Shown: positions 27,051 to 36,179, counted from the stretch's first letter. The stretch is DNA of 64,000 nucleotides from Paenibacillus sp. LHD-38 (GCF_031157315.1 NZ_JAVIFU010000004.1:181407-245406); one strand, 5' to 3'. The notes: generated by a model not told the origin, from the sequence alone. Numbers and translations are program-made.

Positions 27051-28196
27051 ATGACTTTTAACGATTTAAAGCTTACCCCCGCGATTTTGAAAGCGCTGGG
27101 TAAAGAGAACTATACGGCGCCGACACCGATACAGGAGCAGGCGATTCCGGTAGTGCTGGCAGGCAGAGACTTATTTGGCTGCGCGCAAACAGGAACAGGG
27201 AAGACGGCCGCGTTCGCCCTGCCGATTGTTCAATTATTAACTGAGCAGCAAAGCAAGCCGGGGCGGGTACGCCGTACGCGTTCCTTGATTTTAACCCCAA
27301 CCAGAGAGCTGGCTCTCCAAATTGCGGATAATATCAAGGCATACGGACAATTTACCGATCTGCGCTGCTTGGCCATTGTGGGCGGCGTTTCACAGAAGGT
27401 ACAAGAGCGTGCGCTTGAGCAAGGCGCAGATATTATTATCGCTACGCCAGGCAGACTGATCGATTTAATTAATCAGAAGTTTGTTGATCTGCAAGCTGTT
27501 CAAATTTTGGTGCTGGATGAAGCAGACCGGATGCTGGATATGGGCTTTATCAACGATGTGAAGAAAATCATTGCAAAAATGCCGAGCAAAAAACAAACCT
27601 TGTTTTTCTCAGCCACCATGCCGCCGGAAATATCCAAGCTCGTCAAAACGCTGCTGGTTAATCCCGTAAAGGTGGAGGTTACGCCGGCTTCTACAACCGT
27701 GGAGCGAATCGAGCAATCGGTTTATTTCGTAGAGAAAGCAAGCAAGCAAGGCTTATTGAATGAGCTGCTGAAGGATAAGTCGATCACGTCGGCGCTTGTC
27801 TTTACCCGCACCAAGCATGGCGCGGACCGCGTCGTTCGCGGGCTGACCAAAGTGAATATTACCGCACAAGCCATTCATGGCAACAAGTCGCAAAACTCCC
27901 GCCAGAACGCACTTCTTAATTTCAGAAGCGGCGCAACGAGAGTGCTGGTAGCGACCGATATCGCAGCAAGAGGAATCGATATCGATGAGCTGTCGCATGT
28001 GATCAACTTCAACCTGCCTAACATTCCAGAAACCTACGTGCACCGTATTGGGCGTACCGGCAGGGCTGGACTAAGCGGGATCGCGATCTCTTTCTGCGAG
28101 ACAGAAGAGCGGCCTTACTTGAGAGATATTGAGAAAAAAATTAAAAAAACGATTCCCGTAGCCGTGGATCATTCTGATTCAATGCTGACCATATAG
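27051..28196 (+). CDS. DEAD-box ATP-dependent RNA helicase (RhlE-like)
   Basis: A 381-residue minimal DEAD-box helicase. In order: Q motif in [11 protein letters not shown], Walker A AQTGTGKT, Ia PTRELA, motif [14 protein letters not shown], motif III SAT, motif [12 protein letters not shown] and motif [10 protein letters not shown]. The core ends near [17 protein letters not shown] with almost no C-terminal extension, so RNA specificity elements found in DbpA-like or CshA-like proteins are missing. AAGGAG lies before the start. Likely roles are mRNA decay or ribosome assembly, often in the cold (family knowledge). Confidence 0.92.
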   Translation: MTFNDLKLTPAILKALGKENYTAPTPIQEQAIPVVLAGRDLFGCAQTGTGKTAAFALPIVQLLTEQQSKPGRVRRTRSLILTPTRELALQIADNIKAYGQFTDLRCLAIVGGVSQKVQERALEQGADIIIATPGRLIDLINQKFVDLQAVQILVLDEADRMLDMGFINDVKKIIAKMPSKKQTLFFSATMPPEISKLVKTLLVNPVKVEVTPASTTVERIEQSVYFVEKASKQGLLNELLKDKSITSALVFTRTKHGADRVVRGLTKVNITAQAIHGNKSQNSRQNALLNFRSGATRVLVATDIAARGIDIDELSHVINFNLPNIPETYVHRIGRTGRAGLSGIAISFCETEERPYLRDIEKKIKKTIPVAVDHSDSMLTI

Positions 28197-28247
28197 GTAA
28201 CGACGATAGGCACACAGGAATACAATATTAGAACTAGGGGTGATCAT

Positions 28248-28553
28248 TTGAGAAAGCAAAAGCCAATGTCATTTGAAGATCTGCTCAAGGAATTGCAAGG
28301 TCAAAAAGATGTGCAGGAGGATCCAAGCCATATCTCACTCGAAACGTTGTTTCATGAATCGTTCATGAGCAAGCATTCCAGCTTTAACAGCTTCGATGCG
28401 TTTCTGGAGAAGGGCAACTTCCAAGTGAAGACGCGTGAGGATATTAAGGACATTCCGGATGAGTTTTTTGACCGGCATGTGGCTCGGGAGACGGATTTTC
28501 CAAACTGGCAGACGATGCTGGATACTGCGACTTCGGAGTATTCGAGCAAGTAA
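28248..28553 (+). CDS. Conserved-looking protein of unknown function (101 residues)
   Basis: Starts at TTG 28248 behind AGGGGTG. The protein is acidic and hydrophilic with no membrane segment or clear domain. It contains MSFEDLLKELQGQ and FDAFLEKGNFQVKTREDI, which look like amphipathic helices. It lies 51 bases after the helicase gene and before a terminator, so the two may be co-transcribed; a role with the helicase is not shown. Confidence 0.6.
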   Translation: MRKQKPMSFEDLLKELQGQKDVQEDPSHISLETLFHESFMSKHSSFNSFDAFLEKGNFQVKTREDIKDIPDEFFDRHVARETDFPNWQTMLDTATSEYSSK

Positions 28554-28569
28554 CTTTCCTGTAAAAGAG

Positions 28570-28610
28570 GGTCAGAGCAGCCTTGGCAAGAGGCGGCACT
28601 GGCCTTTTTT
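28570..28610 (+). terminator. Terminator after the helicase operon
   Basis: Imperfect 13-bp stem with outer arms GGTCAG/CTGGCC and inner GCC/GGC, followed by TTTTTT. Confidence 0.75.
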
Positions 28611-28756
28611 GTGTTTCGGGCAGTGCCGCACGTGTTTAAGTTAATAGGACTACATATTTCACAAATGAATACGGAACCTAAAAGAGGAGTTGGCAGGATG
28701 GGGGGACGAAATAAAGCTTATTTTAACATGATAAAAATACAAATAATATAAAACCC

Positions 28757-28788
28757 TTGACCCTGTACCATGGTACAGGGTTTATATT
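28757..28788 (+). promoter_or_regulatory. MerR operator-promoter
   Basis: -35 TTGACC (28757-28762) and -10 TTATAT/TATATT (28782-28788) are 19 to 20 bases apart. The spacer is filled by a perfect 22-bp palindrome (28760-28781, half site ACCCTGTACCA). This is the classical layout of a promoter untwisted by MerR. Confidence 0.93.
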
Positions 28789-28807
28789 TTAATTGGAGGT
28801 GACGAAA

Positions 28808-29224
28808 ATGGAGTATCGCTCTGGAGATATTTCTAAATTGTGTAACGTTAATAAAGAAACATTAAGATATTACGAACGAAAAGGTCTGATTCCTGAACCG
28901 GTAAGATCCGATTCGGGCTATAGGCTGTATCCGGAAGATACGGTAAACCGGATTTTGTTTATTAAACGCATACAGGAGCTTGGTTTCACCTTATCCGAAA
29001 TTGATAAATTACTTGGTGTAGTTGATAAAGACGATGTGAGATGCGCCAATATGTATGATTTCGTTGTTGAAAAGCTTGAAGATGTTCAGTTAAAAATTAG
29101 AGACCTTCAACGAATCGAATGTATGCTAAAAGATTTAAAAGAACGTTGTCCCGATGAAAAAACGATACATGAATGTCCGATTATCGAAGCGTTGATTGAT
29201 AATAACCAAAAGGAGAAGGAGTAA
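28808..29224 (+). CDS. merR: Mercury resistance regulator MerR
   Basis: Hg(II)-responsive activator/repressor of the mer operon. From ATG 28808 (GGAGGTGA upstream) the protein has 138 residues with an N-terminal winged helix (ISKLCNVNKETLRYYERKGL) and a dimer helix. The three mercury-binding cysteines fall at residues 79 (VRCANMYD), 114 (ERCPDE) and 123 (HECPII), the same positions as in the Bacillus RC607 MerR, so Hg(II) sensing is very likely. A TTG at 28793 in frame is less likely as start. It lies directly behind its own operator and before the remains of a transport gene and merA. Confidence 0.95.
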   Translation: MEYRSGDISKLCNVNKETLRYYERKGLIPEPVRSDSGYRLYPEDTVNRILFIKRIQELGFTLSEIDKLLGVVDKDDVRCANMYDFVVEKLEDVQLKIRDLQRIECMLKDLKERCPDEKTIHECPIIEALIDNNQKEKE

Positions 29225-29328
29225 ATAGTGCAATGGATGCAAAGCGCGATTGCTGCTCGGTTCCGCAACGAAAATGAGGTGAATGATTTTGAGAGAAAAA
29301 AAGACTAGCTTGGCAACGGTACTGTGTG

Positions 29329-29453
29329 ATTCAAGATTTAATTCAAAAGGTAGAAGGGGTCGGCAATGCAGACATTGAACCTATGGGAAGCAAAGGGAAA
29401 GTTGCGATTTTCTTGATGATAAGAAAACCGATTTAAAACAGATTCAAACTTAG
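29329..29453 (+). pseudogene. Frameshifted remnant of a MerP/HMA-like metal-binding protein
   Basis: One frame reads LIQKVEGVGNADIEPMGSKG and then shifts; a second frame continues LDDKKTDLKQIQT to a TAG at 29451. Joined, the two make the last part of a heavy-metal-associated domain (helix, strand, strand, helix). No cysteine motif or start codon remains. The rest of 29225-29328 holds only a short Cys-containing frame (DCCSVPQ). It looks like the decayed mercury-uptake part of the operon. Confidence 0.5.
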
Positions 29454-29492
29454 CGTGCAAAATATGGATTTGGTATAAAAGGAGCATAAAAA

Positions 29493-31133
29493 ATGAAAAA
29501 ATACCTAATTAACATTCAAGGAATGACTTGCACCGGCTGTGAAGAACACGTTGCAATAGCACTTGAAAACATTGGAGCTACGAATATTGAGGCGAGTTTT
29601 CACCGTGGAGAAGCCACGTTTGAATTACCTAACGAAGTACCAATCGAAACAGCCCAAAAAGCCATCAACAAGGCAAAATATCAATCCAAAGATGCGCAAG
29701 TTATCGAATCTCATGATGCTCCGGTTCTCGGGGATGAGGGCGACTATGATTTTCTGATCATTGGTTCCGGTGGGGCGGCGTTTTCCGCCGCGATTCAAGC
29801 AGTCGAACATGGTGCAAAAGTGGCGATCATTGAGCGAGGAACGGTAGGCGGAACCTGCGTAAATGTTGGTTGCATGCCATCTAAGACACTCCTTCGTGCC
29901 GGTGAAATCAATCATTTAGCCAAAATCAACCCTTTCTTGGGACTAACTACATCCGCTGGTGCAGTTGATTTGACTCAATTGGTTGAACAAAAAAATGAAC
30001 TTGTAGCCAAAATGCGTGAACAAAAGTATGAACATTTGATTGGTGAGTACGGATTTGAACTCATTCGTGGAGAAGCAAAATTCGTTGATGAAAAAACCAT
30101 TGAGGTGGGTGGACGAAAGCTTACGGCGAAACGATTTTTAATCGCGACAGGAGCTTCACCGTTTATTCCGGATATTACAGGGTTAAATAACATTGATTAT
30201 TTGACAAGTACATCACTACTTGAGCTTAAACAATTACCCAAAACACTTGCCGTGATTGGCTCAGGTTATATTGCAATCGAATTAGGTCAACTGTTTCACA
30301 ATTTAGGTACTGAAGTTACTTTAATTCAAAGAAGTCCGCGAGTCTTTAAAGAATACGATCCTGAAATCTCCGAAGCGGTGACTAAAGCAGTAACAGAGCA
30401 AGGGATTCATCTGATTACGGGTGTCACGTATGATCGGGTTGAGGCAACTGGCAACCTAAAACAAGTCCATATTTCCGTAAATGGTGAAAAGAACGTCATC
30501 GAAGCGGAGCAGCTGCTTATTGCGACCGGTAGAAAACCAAATACCGAGGCACTCAATCTTCGTGCTGCGAATGTAATCATAGGTTCAAAAGGCGAAATCG
30601 TTGTCGATGATTTTTTAAAAACCTCAAATCCTAGGATTTATGCTGCAGGCGATGTTACGATGGGGCCTCAGTTTGTGTACGTAGCAGCTTATGAAGGGCG
30701 CATCGCGGCGGATAATGCAATTGGTGGGTTAGAGCGGAAAGTGAATCTTGAAGTTGTTCCTGGAGTGACGTTCACGTCACCATCGGTTGCTACCGTAGGG
30801 CTTACGGAAGAGCAAGCCAAAGCAAAGGGGTATGAGGTGATAACTTCTGTTCTTCCATTGGATGCGGTACCTAGAGCGCTTGTAAATCGTGAAACAACAG
30901 GCGTTTTTAAATTAATTGCTGATTCCAAGACGTTAAAGGTGCTCGGTGTTCATATTGTCGCTGAAAATGCTGGAGATGTGATTTACGCCGCAACACTTGC
31001 AGTCAAATTCGGATTAACAGTGCAGGACCTACGAGAGAGCCTTGCACCGTATTTGACAATGTCTGAAGGTTTTAAATTGGCAGCTATCACTTTTGATAAA
31101 GATGTAAGCAAGTTATCATGTTGTGCGGGATAA
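29493..31133 (+). CDS. merA: Mercuric reductase MerA
   Basis: FAD-dependent NADPH oxidoreductase reducing Hg(II) to volatile Hg(0) in the cytosol; 546 residues. In order: one N-terminal heavy-metal domain with [10 protein letters not shown] (Cys13, Cys16), the FAD-binding segment [17 protein letters not shown], the redox pair Cys122/Cys127 in [13 protein letters not shown], the NADPH-binding stretch [15 protein letters not shown], the second FAD motif YAAGDV, and the C-terminal vicinal pair Cys543-Cys544 (LSCCAG) that takes Hg(II) from the partner site. All catalytic cysteines are present. AAAAGGAG precedes the ATG. Expression is from the MerR-controlled promoter. Confidence 0.96.
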   Translation: MKKYLINIQGMTCTGCEEHVAIALENIGATNIEASFHRGEATFELPNEVPIETAQKAINKAKYQSKDAQVIESHDAPVLGDEGDYDFLIIGSGGAAFSAAIQAVEHGAKVAIIERGTVGGTCVNVGCMPSKTLLRAGEINHLAKINPFLGLTTSAGAVDLTQLVEQKNELVAKMREQKYEHLIGEYGFELIRGEAKFVDEKTIEVGGRKLTAKRFLIATGASPFIPDITGLNNIDYLTSTSLLELKQLPKTLAVIGSGYIAIELGQLFHNLGTEVTLIQRSPRVFKEYDPEISEAVTKAVTEQGIHLITGVTYDRVEATGNLKQVHISVNGEKNVIEAEQLLIATGRKPNTEALNLRAANVIIGSKGEIVVDDFLKTSNPRIYAAGDVTMGPQFVYVAAYEGRIAADNAIGGLERKVNLEVVPGVTFTSPSVATVGLTEEQAKAKGYEVITSVLPLDAVPRALVNRETTGVFKLIADSKTLKVLGVHIVAENAGDVIYAATLAVKFGLTVQDLRESLAPYLTMSEGFKLAAITFDKDVSKLSCCAG

Positions 31134-31194
31134 GATAAAGGTTAATAACACCGACTAGCTATTGATAAACTAGTAAAATAAAGTATTAGATTAT

Positions 31195-31658
31195 CGTTCT
31201 GGACTTTTCTATTCAACAGACGAAGCAAAAACTTGGACAATAAGCGCCGCGGCGGGATTAAACGAAGAGCCAACCGCTCTTGCCGTTCACCCGACAGATG
31301 AAAAGTCTATTGCAATAGGAACAAAAAGCGGTCTGCTTCTTTCGAATGATTTTGGTAACCGCTTTGAATAGCTGTTGCCCGGCTTATTTATTACTTCTTT
31401 GAACTTTAGGGAAAATGGGGAATTATTAATCACCGGCGCAACAACCCGAATCTTATAAAAACCAATTTAACTTCGAATGAGAAAAAGGAAATGAAATTGC
31501 CAGTCTTAGATAATGATGATGCTGTGTCCTATATGGCTCAAAATCCAAAAGATGCAAATGAAATTGCCGTAGCTACCTTTAAAAAGGACGTTTATTTGAG
31601 CAAGGACTTAGGATTGAATTGGACGAAAATTGCCGATAAAGGTAATGGTATATATTGA
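31195..31658 (+). pseudogene. Remnant of a BNR/sialidase-like glycosylhydrolase (F510_1955-like family)
   Basis: One frame reads SGLFYSTDEAKTWTISAAAG, then TALAVHPTDEKSIAIGTKSG, hits TAG at the FGNRFE end, and continues with ITSLNF to GATTRI; after a shift another frame gives VSYMAQNPKDANEIAVATF and VYLSKDLGLNWTKIADKG. These are repeated beta-propeller units with the S-x-D-x-G-x-x-W pattern. At least one stop and one frameshift separate them and the N terminus is missing. Such genes are often seen beside metal-resistance genes of bacilli (from memory, not checked). Confidence 0.7.
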
Positions 31659-31671
31659 AGGAGTGGGTGAT

Positions 31672-31905
31672 ATGATGGGTGGGATGATGAGTTATTCATC
31701 GATGATGTGGATGTGCGTCATGATGATATTCGCCGCACTCGCTTTTGTAGTTGTGCTTGGTATTACAGTTTATTTGGTCATTCGCTTGTTGATGAGAAAT
31801 AGCAGGGTGACAGATCGCCCATTGATGATTCTGAAAGAACGTTACGCAAGGGGCGAAATCAACGTAGACGAGTATAAGGAAATGCGAATGGCTTTAAACG
31901 ATTGA
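31672..31905 (+). CDS. Small SHOCT-domain membrane protein
   Basis: A 77-residue protein with a Met-rich start (MMGGMMSYSSMMWMCVMM), one membrane helix (FAALAFVVVLGITVYLVIRL) and a C-terminal SHOCT motif (LMILKERYARGEINVDEYK). ATG 31672 follows AAGGAGTGGG. The Met-rich N terminus suggests contact with soft metals. Small SHOCT proteins are frequent in metal-resistance regions; their function is mostly unknown. A terminator follows. Confidence 0.78.
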   Translation: MMGGMMSYSSMMWMCVMMIFAALAFVVVLGITVYLVIRLLMRNSRVTDRPLMILKERYARGEINVDEYKEMRMALND

Positions 31906-31907
31906 TA

Positions 31908-31940
31908 GGGGGCAGATGCAATTTCTGTCCCTCATTTTTT
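31908..31940 (+). terminator. Terminator after the mer region
   Basis: GGGGCAGA (within 31908-31916) pairs with TCTGTCCC (31924-31931), then a T-run ATTTTTT. Confidence 0.75.
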
Positions 31941-32003
31941 CAGATTCTTCGGTATTACGTTGTTGGCTTCACAATATCAACAAAACTTTCGGGTATGATT
32001 GAT

Positions 32004-32033
32004 TTGGCAAGTCTAAGCTTGTCAAATTATATA
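32004..32033 (+). promoter_or_regulatory. Candidate promoter with inverted repeat for the Cys-rich peptide gene
   Basis: -35 TTGGCA (32004-32009) and -10 TATATA (32028-32033) at 18 bases. An inverted repeat TTGGCAAG-TCTAAG-CTTGTCAA (one mismatch) covers the -35 and spacer, suggesting a dimeric regulator. Confidence 0.5.
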
Positions 32034-32047
32034 TCGGAGGGTGTAAG

Positions 32048-32248
32048 ATGAAGAGGATCCTTGCATTATTTGCTTTCGTGGCCATGCTATCTTTTGGGGG
32101 AACGGTGTTTGCCAATGGTGCAGATGTCGCAGACTGCGCTAAGATGAGCAAAGGAGAGTGCATATCCTTGTGCGCTCGTGAAATGAAGCGCGGAGTTTCC
32201 GAATGCGCCACGTCTCTTTCTGAAATGACGGATTGTCCAATGTGTTAA
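32048..32248 (+). CDS. Secreted cysteine-rich small protein
   Basis: A 66-residue protein with a clear Sec signal peptide (MKRILALFAFVAMLSFGGTV, cut near FAN-G). The mature part of about 42 residues has six cysteines (DC, EC, LC, EC, DC and a C-terminal MC), enough for three disulfides or for thiolate metal binding. AGGGTG lies upstream and a terminator downstream, so it is a complete unit. Its place beside merA suggests a role with Hg or another thiophilic metal, but this is inference. Antimicrobial activity is an alternative. Confidence 0.7.
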   Translation: MKRILALFAFVAMLSFGGTVFANGADVADCAKMSKGECISLCAREMKRGVSECATSLSEMTDCPMC

Positions 32249-32274
32249 CGAAAAAACTGCCCAATAGGGTACTG

Positions 32275-32320
32275 AAAAAAGCTGTGATTTTCTATTCACT
32301 ATAGAGAACCACGGCTTTTT
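32275..32320 (+). terminator. Terminator after the Cys-rich peptide gene
   Basis: AAAAAGC arms with GGCTTTTT and inner TTCTAT/ATAGAGAA pairing; followed by the T-run of the right arm. Confidence 0.75.
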
Positions 32321-32391
32321 CCATGCCTAATTCTTTTAAACGTTAAATAGCCCCCACCTTGTCATCAAGATGAGGGCTAAGATAAGCTTAG

Positions 32392-33084
32392 TCCGAGCGT
32401 CTAGGCTCCGACTTCATCGAATTCGATGTGCAGCTAAGCAAGGATAGAAAGCTCGTCGTCATCCATGACGATACGGTAGACCGAACGACGAAGCATACAG
32501 GAGCCGTTGACGATTATACGCTGGGCGAGCTGGAAGATATGGATGCAGGGAAAAGCTCAAACAGCGATAAGAAGGACGAAAAGATCTTGCCCTTACAGGA
32601 TGTCATGGACCGTTTTGCCGAGAAAATGGCGATGTTGATCGAGATTAAGGATTCGAAGCTCTATCCAGGCATAGAAGAGCAGGTGGCTGAGGTCGTACGC
32701 AGATATGAGCAGCGTTTGAACACAACTGATTTAGATGGCACAAGGCACTTGAAAGGTATAGGGGAAATCGAGAACAGCGCAGGCATCATCATCCAACCTT
32801 ATGATTTCGAATCGACGCGTCTCATTCACAACCTGCTGCCGAACATTCCCGTCGCAGCGCTGATTCACGAGGATCAGCATCCTTTGTCGGACGATACGCT
32901 CGATGTGCTGGCTTCGTTCACGGCATACATTCATTATCCGAAGGAACTACTTGATGAGCAGATCGTCCAGAGGATCCATGACCGGAACCGGAAGGTGATC
33001 GCATGGACGATCCAGAGCGATGAGGATATGGAGCGGATGAAGAAGCTTGGGGTGGATGGGGTGATTACGGATTATCCGGGGTGA
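32392..33084 (+). pseudogene. Glycerophosphodiester phosphodiesterase, 5'-truncated
   Basis: The frame matches the GDPD family from about its second beta strand onward: FIEFDVQLSKD, VVIHDDTVDRTT, MLIEIKDS and the closing WTIQSDEDMERMKKLGVDG with VITDYPG. The first part with the catalytic HRG motif and the PENT segment is missing; a TAG stands at 32389-32391 directly before the surviving frame. The active-site acid pair (E.D) and the His of VIHDD remain, but without the first His it should be inactive. Restart at GTG 32428 is possible but would give a dead enzyme. Confidence 0.75.
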
Positions 33085-33130
33085 TGGGGGATAAAATGAG
33101 GTTAAGGGACTAATTCGCGGTTAACGTCGC

Positions 33131-33261
33131 AACTTCGGGAAAGTTTGGACTTCCGGCCGCTGTTGTCTCCTGATTTCTTTCATTTTACCACTGCCTGTGG
33201 TTGAAATCCGGAGACAAAGGCGAACGCTGACGCTCCTCCAGTTCCAAAACTCCCCTTCGTT
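33131..33261. repeat. Imperfect palindromic repeat element (MITE/REP-like)
   Basis: A long inverted repeat of about 130 bp. The outer ends AACTTCGGGAAAGTTTGGA and (reverse strand) AACGAAGGGGAGTTTTGGA pair with few mismatches; the inner arms TTGTCTCC (33163-33170) and GGAGACAA (33210-33217) plus GATTTC/GAAATC and ACCAC/GTGGT form a strong core. No coding capacity. Its shape is that of a small non-autonomous dispersed element. Confidence 0.6.
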
Positions 33262-33266
33262 ACTAC

Positions 33267-33385
33267 TCCCTAGTTGTTCAATTCTTAAATCATTTTATTT
33301 AGGTGAGTTCCAGAATGTGGTACGATTATTACCAGATTGATTTGGACAATTTTATAGAAGTTTGAAAGAGCGAATGTGAGAGTAG
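33267..33385 (+). pseudogene. Deleted copy of the ATP-grasp gene (promoter joined to 3' end)
   Basis: From 33267 the sequence matches the promoter region of the gene at 52642 (shared GAATGTGGTACGATTATT); at 33332 it jumps to the match of that gene's last codons (CAGATTGATTTGG and TTTGAAAGAGCG) and its GGAGGTAA site. About 0.9 kb of coding sequence is missing between the two blocks. Confidence 0.75.
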
Positions 33386-33412
33386 TTTAAAACTTGCCTG
33401 GAGGTAATTTTC

Positions 33413-33934
33413 ATGATAGTGGTTCAATGCACAAAGATACTCGCTGCCGAGCTTCAAGTACCGTTATCCGCGGTGCAGCCAAGCTTTGATAAATCGATAT
33501 ATGGCTGGCATGCACATTTATTTATATGCAAACGGAAAAAATGCATTTTGATTATGAACAATGAATCCAGATATAACTTTGTCATTTATGGATTAGTGAA
33601 GGCTGATTTTAAGCGTTTGGATCAATTAATTATAGAGCACATACAAGAGAATTTGCGTCTAGACGGGGCAGATCAACAACTTATAGATGCATACATAAAC
33701 GGGATTACAGGATTCAGCTATACTCCAACCAGCAATAGAAGTATTATTAGCCAAATCAATGAGATGATCATGGTTGCGGGGGATGAACTGGTGTATAATT
33801 TGTATCATTTTAATGATCCTAGGCTTGAGAGCGTTAACCGGATGATGAACAGATATGTCTTTTTGAAATTGCCGCTGACTTATTCAGGTAAGACAATGAT
33901 GGAGTCGTTGGGGAAGTTAGTGGGTGGAGAATAG
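33413..33934 (+). CDS. DUF6933-like protein
   Basis: A 173-residue protein whose opening (VVQCTKILAAELQVP, then WHAHLFICKRKKCILIMNN) matches the pattern of the DUF6933 family as remembered. Function unknown; no catalytic motif is evident. GGAGGTAA lies nine bases before the ATG. It stands directly after the deleted ATP-grasp remnant, and a truncated paralogue occurs in the same place after the intact ATP-grasp gene at 53575, so the two genes were once a pair. Seemingly intact. Confidence 0.68.
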   Translation: MIVVQCTKILAAELQVPLSAVQPSFDKSIYGWHAHLFICKRKKCILIMNNESRYNFVIYGLVKADFKRLDQLIIEHIQENLRLDGADQQLIDAYINGITGFSYTPTSNRSIISQINEMIMVAGDELVYNLYHFNDPRLESVNRMMNRYVFLKLPLTYSGKTMMESLGKLVGGE

Positions 33935-34013
33935 CTCGGGTGCAAGAGTAGCCGGAGGAATTATTTTATGAAGCAGCTGTAATGGTTTTGAAGTGAAATA
34001 TACGAAAAAAATT

Positions 34014-34050
34014 AAGCTTAGTCGAATTAATGGCTAAGCTTTTTCTTTTT
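34014..34050 (+). terminator. Terminator after the DUF6933-like gene
   Basis: AAGCTTAG (34014-34021) pairs with CTAAGCTT (34034-34041), followed by TTTCTTTTT. A very similar terminator stands at 48522 in the second copy of this gene set. Confidence 0.8.
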
Positions 34051-34135
34051 ATAAGAACAATTATTCCTTGAGAGAGCATTGACCAAATCGTATGTTGAAT
34101 TTTTATCAATAGATGGATGAGAGAGGATGATACAT

Positions 34136-34627
34136 ATGGGTACAGCACTTAAAGCAACAGCTGCATGGAATAAAAAGTTTTGGCCTACGGGAGGAGAGGA
34201 GAGGGCATTTTTGCTAATAGAGCTTACTGGAGAAGCAAGGGAACGTTCAATAGCCGAGCGCCAATAAATTTGTCTATCGTTTTAGAGCGGAGAGGCTCCA
34301 TGGAAGGCGCTCCGCTTGAATATAGCAAGAAGGCTTGTCAGTTCGCCACGGATCAATTGGATAGGAATGACCAATTAAGCATAGTTGTCTTCGATGATCA
34401 GGTTCAAACGATGTTCGCCCATCAAAATGCAATGCAAGGCGTTGATGAAGCAAAAAAAATGATTGCAGCAGGGCATTCAGCATGTAAAGCATGGTCAAGA
34501 GCAGGGAAGCGTGAATCGGGTATCCGATGGTCATGCAAACGAAGGGATTACGGACAGATCGAAGCTGCTTTCTATCGCTTCGGCCAGATGCCTGAAGGAA
34601 GTATTCTTCTCTTGCCCAGTGAAGTAA
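34136..34627 (+). pseudogene. von Willebrand factor A domain protein, frameshifted
   Basis: Begins MGTALKATAAWNKKFWPTGG with GAGAGGATGA upstream, then stops and shifts; a second frame carries the VWA start INLSIVLERRGSMEGAPLEY through QLSIVVFDDQVQ and AKKMIAAG; a third frame gives VNRVSDGHANEGITDRSK. The metal-ion-dependent adhesion motif DxSxS has become ExRxS. At least two frameshifts and altered ligands make it dead. A second, differently broken copy is at 48643. Confidence 0.8.
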
Positions 34628-34766
34628 ACGAGCGAGTTTGTACTGTGCGAAGTTTATTGCGAATAATTGGAACAAACTGTTGGGGCAAGTTTGTTTCCTT
34701 TTTTAGCTGTTACAGCTATGATATAATGTTGACAAGATTATAAATCGGAAGGAGGCTGTCATTGCT

Positions 34767-34994
34767 ATGTCCATACCGAAAAAAATGGATAAACAAACAG
34801 CCAACGAACTGCGTTCCTTATTGTCGAGAATGAACGTGACTCAGAGTAAAATTAAAATTAATATGGAAAATAACACCATAGAAATCGAAGATGACTATTC
34901 CATAGACGATATTCTTGAATCTGCTGGTTCTTTAACCCCGGAGCAAGCAAAAGAATTGACCGAAGAGATCAAGAAAATGCGTGAACGTGGATGA
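34767..34994 (+). CDS. Small acidic protein of unknown function
   Basis: A 75-residue hydrophilic protein with two helical halves (KMDKQTANELRSLLSRMNV and LTPEQAKELTEEIKKMRERG) and an Ile/Asp/Glu-rich middle. GGAAGGAGG lies upstream. Its last bases overlap the next start (ATGA at 34991), so translation of the two is coupled. It may act with the pRiA4b-type protein; no family recognised. Confidence 0.65.
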   Translation: MSIPKKMDKQTANELRSLLSRMNVTQSKIKINMENNTIEIEDDYSIDDILESAGSLTPEQAKELTEEIKKMRERG

Positions 34995-36127
34995 TCTATA
35001 TTTGCAAAATTGAACTGGATGATATGGCTCCGAGCATATGGCGTCAATTTCAGTTTCATCCGGAGATTACGTTTCATCAGCTTCATAAAATCATACAAGT
35101 GATGATGGGCTGGGAGGATTACCATTTGTATGAGTTTCATATCGGTGGACAAGTCATTGGTTTGCCCGACCCGACATTCGAGGATATGGAAACACGTGAA
35201 GTGCTGAATGCGCGGAGAGAAAAGGTGACCAAGTATTTGCAAAAGGAAAATACGGAATTTTCCTACATCTATGATTTTGGCGATAATTGGCGGCATACGA
35301 TTAAGCTAGAGAAAGTAGATACGTCAGCATCTGCGGATGTCTCTCCCATTTGTTTAGGAGGAGAGCGCAGCTGTCCGCAGGAGGATGTTGGCGGCGTATG
35401 GGGTCATCAGAATATGATGGAAGCGCTGCTTAATCCGAATCATCCGGAACATGGCGAATTTAAAGAATGGCTGAAAGAAGGATATGATCCTGAGACTTTT
35501 CACTATGACGAAGTAAATGACAAGCTTCGCGAGCGGAGAAACAAGCTAATACCGAAATCACTTATTCCGCAAGCCGAAGATAAAAAACCGGTAAAGCTGA
35601 CCAAGACGTCTCTGAACAAGTATTTGAAGCGAATGGGACAGGAACAGTTGATGGAACTGGTAAAAGAATGCTATGGCGCCAGCAAAGACATGGAGCGGTT
35701 TCTCACCGTCAAAATGTTGGGGGAAGAAGCGGTAGAGTCGCTATTTCATGAATATCGCAAAAAAGTTGAACATGAATTTTTTCCTCAGCGCGGCCACGGA
35801 AAGCTGAAGCTGCAGGAAGCGAAGAAGGCAATATCCGAATTCGAAAAACTGACGGGCAGCGAGAAATACAGTTTTGAGCTAAAGCTGTTCTACGTCGAGA
35901 TGGGCGTTTCTTTTACCCTTACCTATGGCGATATCGACGAGCGGTTTTACGAAAGCATGGAATCGATGTATGCAGATGTGGTTCAGACGGTAAATTTTGA
36001 TGATACTGCCGAACTGTTCGAAGAATACGAGGAACGAATTTGCTCGATCGTGTTGGATACGAACGGAATCGGTTGGGGCTTTCACGATACTTTGTCCTAT
36101 ATGCACGCTCAAATAAGATGGATTTAA
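34991..36127 (+). CDS. pRiA4b ORF-3-like protein with C-terminal DUF6155-like region
   Basis: A 378-residue protein. The N-terminal 190 residues fit the plasmid pRiA4b ORF-3 family: MIYICKIELDDMAPSIWRQF, HQLHKIIQVMMGWEDYHLYEF, FSYIYDFGDNWRHTIKLEK, and the GGERSCPQEDVGG motif. From about residue 200 (LTKTSLNKYLKRMGQEQLME) it continues with a helical DUF6155-like segment. Members are common near transposons and plasmids but their biochemical role is unknown. It overlaps the preceding small gene by four bases. Confidence 0.78.
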   Translation: MIYICKIELDDMAPSIWRQFQFHPEITFHQLHKIIQVMMGWEDYHLYEFHIGGQVIGLPDPTFEDMETREVLNARREKVTKYLQKENTEFSYIYDFGDNWRHTIKLEKVDTSASADVSPICLGGERSCPQEDVGGVWGHQNMMEALLNPNHPEHGEFKEWLKEGYDPETFHYDEVNDKLRERRNKLIPKSLIPQAEDKKPVKLTKTSLNKYLKRMGQEQLMELVKECYGASKDMERFLTVKMLGEEAVESLFHEYRKKVEHEFFPQRGHGKLKLQEAKKAISEFEKLTGSEKYSFELKLFYVEMGVSFTLTYGDIDERFYESMESMYADVVQTVNFDDTAELFEEYEERICSIVLDTNGIGWGFHDTLSYMHAQIRWI

Positions 36128-36179
36128 TGGCATTTAATAAAGCGAGAGAAGATGTTTGCCGCCGTTTAATGCTAAAAGT

